From: Bacteroidota bacterium
Lineage (GTDB): Bacteria > Bacteroidota > Bacteroidia > Chitinophagales > BACL12
Reading direction: 5' to 3'
Assembly: GCA_016718035.1 (NCBI GenBank)
Contig: JADKEK010000005.1
Location: forward strand, 248,001 to 312,000
DNA length: 64,000 nucleotides
Below, in pieces: positions 59,434 to 64,000 of the stretch. How positions within the stretch are numbered: the first letter of the stretch is position 1; each line of letters opens with the position of its first letter. The notes below the pieces were generated by a model, which was not told the origin of the DNA, did not search any database, and saw only the letters and a program-made list of their open reading frames with translations. Both the position numbers and the translations under genes were made by a program.

Positions 59434-61008
59434 TTAATATTTTATTAACTTAATACTCATTGTTTTATCCCCATTCCTGTAGTTTAATAAATATATCCCC
59501 TGAATTAGTTGTGTTGTGTTTAATATTGTTTGTGCAGCAACTGTTTCTTTGCGCAAGACTGCCTGTCCGGCAATGTTATAAATTATGAATTCACCATCAT
59601 TTGCTGTTCCTGCTACTATTACTTCGTTTATACATGGATTGGGATAAACCCAAAGTGAATTGTCGGTTTCAATTTCATTAAAACAAATAGTGGATGAGGT
59701 GTCAGTTCCGTTTTTGTAAATATCAACTGGCGAAGACGTGATACTTATAATATTAGAATCCAATCCCAAGGTATTATACTCCTGCGTTTCAGGTGTATCT
59801 GATACAGTGCTGATATTTTCTCCATTGCAACCGGTATTCCCCAATGCATCGGTTTTTACTAAATAAACTGCATTATTAAAACTGTCATAATTATAAGTAG
59901 TGCCTGATATGATAAATCCTCCATCTATTGTTTGATGAGCAAAATAGTCGCCATAAGAATATTCAATAAATCCAAAGGAGTTTGTCCAAATTACATCTCC
60001 AACTTCATCGGTTTTAATTAAATAACAATTGAAAACACCATCAACTGCTCTATTGGTATTTCCTGCAATTATGTAGCCGCCATCATTTGTTTGTTCTATA
60101 GAGGTGGCATTATCATAACTTGCTCCGCCATGTGTTTTCGTCCAAATGATATTCCCGGATTCATCGGTTTTAATCAAATAAACATCAGATTTGGGGTAAG
60201 CTGAAAATCCTTGTGTTATACCGGCAATAATATAGCCGCCATCTGTAGTTTGACTGATTGCCTTCCCACCTTCATTACTGGGTCCTCCATATGTTTTTGA
60301 CCAAAGCAAATTGCCTGAATTATCTGTTTTAATAAGGTAAACATCCGTATATCCACCTGCACTGAAACTTTGCGAATCACCGCAAATAATAAAACCTCCA
60401 TCTTCGGTTTCCTGCACAGCGTAGGCATAATCACCGCCACTGCCGCCAAAAATTTTTGCCCAAACTTCATTACCATTGCGGTCAGTTTTAATAAGATAAA
60501 TGTTATAATATTCGGTTCCAAAACTCAAGGTAGTACCTGCAATAATAAATCCTCCATCAATGGTTTGTTCAATTGCATAACAGCGATCATCGTTATTTCC
60601 TCCTATTGTTTTGGTCCATTCCGAATTGCCATTCTTATCTACCTTTATTAAATAAATATCCCAGTATCCGGCACCATAACTACTAGTATTAGCAGCAATA
60701 ATAAATCCTCCGTCATCAGTTTCCCGCACCGAATAGGCAACTTCGTCTAACGGCCCACCATAAAAAGTTGTCCATTCCACATTACCTTGCTTATCAGTTT
60801 TAATGATATACGCATCTTCATAGGTTAAGCCAAAAGCTTGTGTGCTCGAGCCAACAACAATGTATCCTTCGTCTGAAGTCTGAATGACAGCGTTCCCCTT
60901 GCTTTCAATTGCACCGTTATATGTTTTTTGAAATGTAATTTGAGAAAATGTCACATTGAGAAAAAGCATATTAAAGAAACTAACTAACAACCAATGTTTG
61001 CTTTTCAT
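59434..61008 (-). CDS. Secreted T9SS seven-bladed-propeller protein
   Basis: The ATG at 61008 gives a signal peptide (MKSKHWLLVSFFNMLFLNVT); a TTG at 61032 is rejected. Seven tandem repeats of about 52 residues fill residues 40-400; each carries the consensus Q-T-x-D-G-G-[FY]-I-I-A-G-x-T, then D-x-Y-L-I-K-T-D-x-x-G-N and W-T-K-x-x-G-G (for example DRCYAIEQTIDGGFIIAGTT and NIYLIKTDRNGNEVWAKIFG). Seven blades would close one beta-propeller. The C terminus (VYPNPCINEVIVAGTAND ... GIYLLNYRNGDK) is a T9SS sorting domain. Binding of a surface ligand is the likely role. Confidence 0.8.
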   Translation of the reverse strand: MKSKHWLLVSFFNMLFLNVTFSQITFQKTYNGAIESKGNAVIQTSDEGYIVVGSSTQAFGLTYEDAYIIKTDKQGNVEWTTFYGGPLDEVAYSVRETDDGGFIIAANTSSYGAGYWDIYLIKVDKNGNSEWTKTIGGNNDDRCYAIEQTIDGGFIIAGTTLSFGTEYYNIYLIKTDRNGNEVWAKIFGGSGGDYAYAVQETEDGGFIICGDSQSFSAGGYTDVYLIKTDNSGNLLWSKTYGGPSNEGGKAISQTTDGGYIIAGITQGFSAYPKSDVYLIKTDESGNIIWTKTHGGASYDNATSIEQTNDGGYIIAGNTNRAVDGVFNCYLIKTDEVGDVIWTNSFGFIEYSYGDYFAHQTIDGGFIISGTTYNYDSFNNAVYLVKTDALGNTGCNGENISTVSDTPETQEYNTLGLDSNIISITSSPVDIYKNGTDTSSTICFNEIETDNSLWVYPNPCINEVIVAGTANDGEFIIYNIAGQAVLRKETVAAQTILNTTQLIQGIYLLNYRNGDKTMSIKLIKY

Positions 61009-61217
61009 AGGCACCACTTTAAAACTCAACAATTATACAAAATAATGTAGTGTAAAATAAATTTCAACCAATATCCAATGGCCCTTAATAGCCGTTAAAA
61101 TCGATTTAGTTTTGTTTATTTCGATCAATTTCGTTGGAATTAACAAAAACAACTTAATAATTGGGCATTATATTAATAGTTTAAAGATGGCTAATTAGGT
61201 TACTTAATTTAGTTACT

Positions 61218-61874
61218 TTAACTATGTAGTTTAATTGTTTTTCCAGTTGCAAATAACAAATTGTCGATGTAGTAAGTATAATCAACATTGTTTTTCAGTT
61301 CATCATGTATGGCGTCAGAATTAAGCCAAACCTTATAGGCTTCAATAATATCAATATGATTTTTGTCGATAATTTTCATGTGCCTTAACCTTGTAATCTC
61401 GTCTAAATTTGTTGCTTTATATATACCAAATGCCCGAATTACGTGTTGGTCTATGATTGGTTGTCCAGGAAGTTTAGTTAAATACTTGCCAAATTGATAG
61501 AACACTAATGCCTCGCTTTGTTGACTGTTTTGATTTGTTCCGTCTAAAATACCTTTAATAATATGTTTTATTTTTTTTAGGTCACCATTTTTCCACACGG
61601 TAGCGTAAAATAATTTAGTTAAAGGGTCTGATAAATTGGAGTTTATTTGTGGTGTAAATTCAAGTTCCTCATTAAGTATCTTATTATCTATTAATGACTG
61701 AATTTCTTGTTTGCTTATGCTAAATTCAATTTTAGGGTAGGTGTTAATTGGTAGTTTATGCTTACTTATCAAACTTAAGTGTTCAGGAAGTTTAGATAGA
61801 TCTGAAATTGTTTTAGCTGTTGAGATAAACGCAAAAACATCTTTTGTAAAATTAACTGCTTGCTCGTCGGTCAT
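61218..61874 (-). CDS. Unknown soluble protein with faint resemblance to DNA-glycosylase-fold proteins
   Basis: 218 residues without signal peptide. Sequence blocks: KDVFAFISTAKTISDLSKLP, SNLSDPLTKLFYATVWKNGD, SEALVFYQFGKYLTKLPGQP, and PIIDQHVIRAFGIYKATNLD with the closing IIEAYKVWLNSDAIHDEL and VDYTYYIDNLLFATGK. The I-x-D-x-x-V-x-R-A block and the final V-D-Y-x-x-x-x-x-L-F-A-x-G are reminiscent of OGG-fold proteins seen in uncharacterised families. No catalytic Lys could be assigned. Unlike most genes here it lies close to the R-M region and could be part of the same acquired segment. Confidence 0.5.
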   Translation of the reverse strand: MTDEQAVNFTKDVFAFISTAKTISDLSKLPEHLSLISKHKLPINTYPKIEFSISKQEIQSLIDNKILNEELEFTPQINSNLSDPLTKLFYATVWKNGDLKKIKHIIKGILDGTNQNSQQSEALVFYQFGKYLTKLPGQPIIDQHVIRAFGIYKATNLDEITRLRHMKIIDKNHIDIIEAYKVWLNSDAIHDELKNNVDYTYYIDNLLFATGKTIKLHS

Positions 61875-62083
61875 GTTAGTGTTTTTAAATGATAAAAATG
61901 ATAAATGTAGGTTACCACAATGAATAGGTGCAAGATTTAAATAATAGAAAAATTAAACAATTTATAAATAATTGCCATTGCTTTTGACACCGTAATTTAA
62001 ATATAACTTACCACAAAACCACTAATTTTTGGAATTCAAATTTCGAGTTTGTAAACGATAATTTTTCTACTCTACTAATGTTA

Positions 62084-62566
62084 TTATTTCACGTCTCTTA
62101 GCTTTTCCTTTTTTATTAATTTATTTAGCGTCGCTGCAATTCTCCGAACTTTTGTGTCATCGGTTTTCGCTGAATAAATCCAATCTATAAATTCTTTTTG
62201 TTGACCTTCTGTATAACTTAAAAATGTTTTGTAGGCAATTGGATCTTCCTTTAAACAAACTAACAATTCTTCAGGTATTTCTAATGGGGTGTTATCCGCA
62301 TATAAAACCACATTAACCCAAGCACCTGCTTGTTTACCAATTTTCTTTCTGATTTCCGCCTTTACCGGTAAAAAAAGTTGCCCATTGCCCAATGGCATTA
62401 GCTTGTAACTTTTTATCTCAAAGTCATCAATAAACCCTTTTACCTTAACCCAACCAAAAGGTGCTCGCTTATCCTGAAGTACTTCGGGAATTACAACATA
62501 CGTCCAACCGCCTTTCCCCGGATATTTTTGAAGTAAATATTTTTTGTTTATTAATGGCTTTTCCAA
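62084..62566 (-). CDS. DUF1905/YdeI-like protein (TTG start)
   Basis: 160 residues. Only TTG at 62566 gives a start; a stop lies seven codons upstream and no ATG precedes the domain. DUF1905 block: GGWTYVVIPEVLQDKRAPFG, WVKVKGFIDDFEIKSYKLMP and LGNGQLFLPVKAEIRKKIGK; YdeI block: IPEELLVCLKEDPIAYKTFL, SYTEGQQKEFIDWIYSAKTD, KVRRIAATLNKLIKKEKLRD. It is the third YdeI-domain protein in the window (others at 40678 and 52120). The role is unknown. Confidence 0.82.
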   Translation of the reverse strand: MEKPLINKKYLLQKYPGKGGWTYVVIPEVLQDKRAPFGWVKVKGFIDDFEIKSYKLMPLGNGQLFLPVKAEIRKKIGKQAGAWVNVVLYADNTPLEIPEELLVCLKEDPIAYKTFLSYTEGQQKEFIDWIYSAKTDDTKVRRIAATLNKLIKKEKLRDVK

Positions 62567-62728
62567 TTCCCCTGTTATTTTACTTTAAAAAGGTTAGGTA
62601 TAGCTAATCAAATCCTGCGAATTATTTCTAATCGAATTTACAAATATTTCTAAAAGGGCAACGGTATGAATATATAGTGATACAATAATTTTAAATAGTA
62701 GTATTTAATCCCAAATTGGTGGTTACTG

Positions 62729-62763
62729 CTCATTACTCATCACTCATTACTCATCCCTCATTT
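62729..62763. repeat. Heptanucleotide tandem repeat
   Basis: Five tandem copies of the 7-mer CTCATYM (CTCATTA, CTCATCA, CTCATTA, CTCATCC, CTCATTT) start just after the stop of the EnvC-like gene and overlap its last codons. On the minus strand the array reads GAGTAAT/GAGTGAT units. Short heptamer arrays of this kind occur in many Bacteroidota intergenic regions. Confidence 0.6.
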
Positions 62764-64000
62764 ACTAATCCACAACGCAGGATCCATAATTACCGTATTT
62801 TTCCAAATTTCTAAATGCACTTCGGTTTTGCCTTCTTCGGGATCTTCCCAGGCAGTGCCTATTTTTTGTTTGGTAGTTACTTTATCACCGGCTTTTACGG
62901 TTACATTTTCGAGATTGGTATACACGCTGTAATATTCGCCATGTTTTATAATTACGCCTTTTTGGAACGATGGATTAAAAATTACATTTACTACTTCACC
63001 ATCAAAAATACTACGCACGGCTGTGCCTTCAGTTGTGGCAATATCAATACCGTTATTTTCAACTATTACATCTTTCAAAACCGGATGCGCATGTTTTCCA
63101 AATCGTTCGGTAATTGTTCCACGTTCGACCGGCCACGGTAATTTGCCTTTATTGCCGGCGAAGTTTTTAGATATAAGTTGCATTTCAGGCGTTAATCCCA
63201 AATTGACTTTTTCTGTGGTTTTTTCCGCCGTTTTGGTGGTGGTTGCGCTTTCGGTTGTTTTAGTAGTGGTACCTGTGTTTGTATTGGTATTGGCGTTTTT
63301 TTGCTCCAAGGCTTTTTTTGCTTCTGCCTCTTTTATACGGGCAGCTTCAGCAGCAGCTTTTTCTTTTTCTTTCCGTATTTCTTCAGAAATAATTGCCTGA
63401 ATTTTATTTTTTAATGAGGCTGCATCTTTTTTCTTTTTTTCGATTTGTTTCTTTAAATCTTTTTCCTGTGTTTGCAATTTTTTAACTGCCTCATCTTTTT
63501 TTGCTTTTTCGGAATCAAGCTGCTTTTTCTCTTTTTCTTCTTTGGTTAATAACGATTCTTTTTCTTCCTTTTCCTGCTCGATAATTTCAATTTTTTTAGT
63601 CAAATTTTCACTTATTTCTTCAATAGCAACAATTTGTTCTTTTCTAAAACCATGAAATGAACGAATATATTGGACGCGTTGAAATGCTTCATTTATACTT
63701 TTACTGGAGAATATAAAATGTAAAGGTTTGTAATCCTGGTCGTTTAAATATGTGTAATATACCATTTGGGCATATTGCTTTTTTAATTCGGTCATATCAC
63801 TTTGCATCGCATTAATAGCGGCATTGGTGCTGTTTAATTCCTGATTAACGCTATGCATTTGTTGTGCTATGTTATTAATTACCTGCTCACGCATATCTAT
63901 TTTGCGATTTAATAACTTTAAATCGTTTAAGGAATTTTCTTTTTTCTTTTTGGTGCTATTAAGCAATTCCTCTGTGTCTTTTATTTCGTTTTGTAATTTA
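62758..64000 (-). CDS. EnvC-like murein hydrolase activator (partial, N terminus outside window)
   Basis: The frame is open to base 64000, so the start lies outside; the TTG at 63966 is not the true start. The visible part has a long coiled coil (residues rich in Lys, Glu and Gln, such as LLNRKIDMREQVINNIAQQM), an Ala/Lys/Glu-rich linker and Thr-rich spacer, then a C-terminal LytM domain: KLPWPVERGTITERFGKHAH, NNGIDIATTEGTAVRSIFDG, EVVNVIFNPSFQKGVIIKHG and TEVHLEIWKNTVIM. The zinc-site H-x-x-x-D is changed to N-x-x-x-D (NNGID) and the first His of H-x-H to Glu, so the domain is likely an amidase activator, not an enzyme. It probably acts in cell division. Confidence 0.85.
   Translation of the reverse strand, partial: KLQNEIKDTEELLNSTKKKKENSLNDLKLLNRKIDMREQVINNIAQQMHSVNQELNSTNAAINAMQSDMTELKKQYAQMVYYTYLNDQDYKPLHFIFSSKSINEAFQRVQYIRSFHGFRKEQIVAIEEISENLTKKIEIIEQEKEEKESLLTKEEKEKKQLDSEKAKKDEAVKKLQTQEKDLKKQIEKKKKDAASLKNKIQAIISEEIRKEKEKAAAEAARIKEAEAKKALEQKNANTNTNTGTTTKTTESATTTKTAEKTTEKVNLGLTPEMQLISKNFAGNKGKLPWPVERGTITERFGKHAHPVLKDVIVENNGIDIATTEGTAVRSIFDGEVVNVIFNPSFQKGVIIKHGEYYSVYTNLENVTVKAGDKVTTKQKIGTAWEDPEEGKTEVHLEIWKNTVIMDPALWISK

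Noticed and set aside
1..64000. CRISPR arrays, tRNA, rRNA, prophage genes, insertion sequences
   Set aside because: None was seen; the only regular direct repeats are the coding 51-bp array and the 7-mer array.

Overview
The window is AT-rich chromosomal DNA from a member of the Bacteroidota, most likely a free-living Chitinophagales/Sphingobacteriales-type organism. Evidence: eight exported proteins end in the type IX secretion (T9SS/Por) C-terminal sorting domain with the V-x-P-N-P start; promoters that can be read have the Bacteroidota form TTTG-N18/20-TAnnTTTG; start sites mostly lack a Shine-Dalgarno; and families typical of soil and water Bacteroidota are abundant (VOC, DinB, DUF1801, AHSA1/SRPBCC, YdeI-like, GNAT, DUF4256, DUF4180). 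About 73 genes, gene relics or partial genes were found. All but five are on the minus strand. No rRNA, tRNA, CRISPR array, prophage or intact insertion sequence was seen.

Layout. 1-11 kb: exported T9SS proteins, a membrane acyltransferase, a TfoX-like protein, a cupin gene next to a Crp/Fnr regulator with a perfect CRP-like palindrome between them, and a secreted adhesin-like protein with thirty 17-residue repeats and a C-terminal S74 (endosialidase-type) domain. 11-15 kb: a hybrid propeller-histidine kinase and its LuxR-type response regulator; nearly identical 18-bp palindromic elements lie on both sides of the regulator gene, one of them upstream of the adhesin genes. 15-17 kb: a membrane cytochrome b plus a decaheme cytochrome c, with an FNR-like box upstream. 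17-31 kb: a subclass B1 metallo-beta-lactamase, a persulfide-dioxygenase/rhodanese fusion, a NeuD-like acetyltransferase, an M1 peptidase homologue that has lost every catalytic residue, a GlxA-type regulator, a GH39-like secreted protein and a GT39-type membrane glycosyltransferase.

31-56 kb is a long run of small, mostly single-domain genes: an S41 peptidase, VOC proteins, an LLM flavin enzyme, an AAC(3)-I-like acetyltransferase, DUF1801, DinB, a fatty acid desaturase, a rifampin ADP-ribosyltransferase (Arr) and others. Two paralogous ArsR-AHSA1 modules lie here. Each has a duplicated operator, and the operator arms differ between the modules in a compensated way (GTAG..CTAC versus GCAG..CTGC), matching differences in the recognition helices. 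A helix-turn-helix/pentapeptide protein here is split by one in-frame stop codon.

56-60 kb is the clearest acquired segment: a decayed RhuM-like gene followed by a plus-strand restriction-modification cassette (beta-class DNA methyltransferase, PD-(D/E)XK endonuclease, and a third small gene of unknown role). 59-64 kb returns to minus-strand genes: a seven-bladed T9SS propeller, an unknown protein with a faint DNA-glycosylase-like look, a DUF1905/YdeI protein, and an EnvC-like LytM protein cut by the window end.
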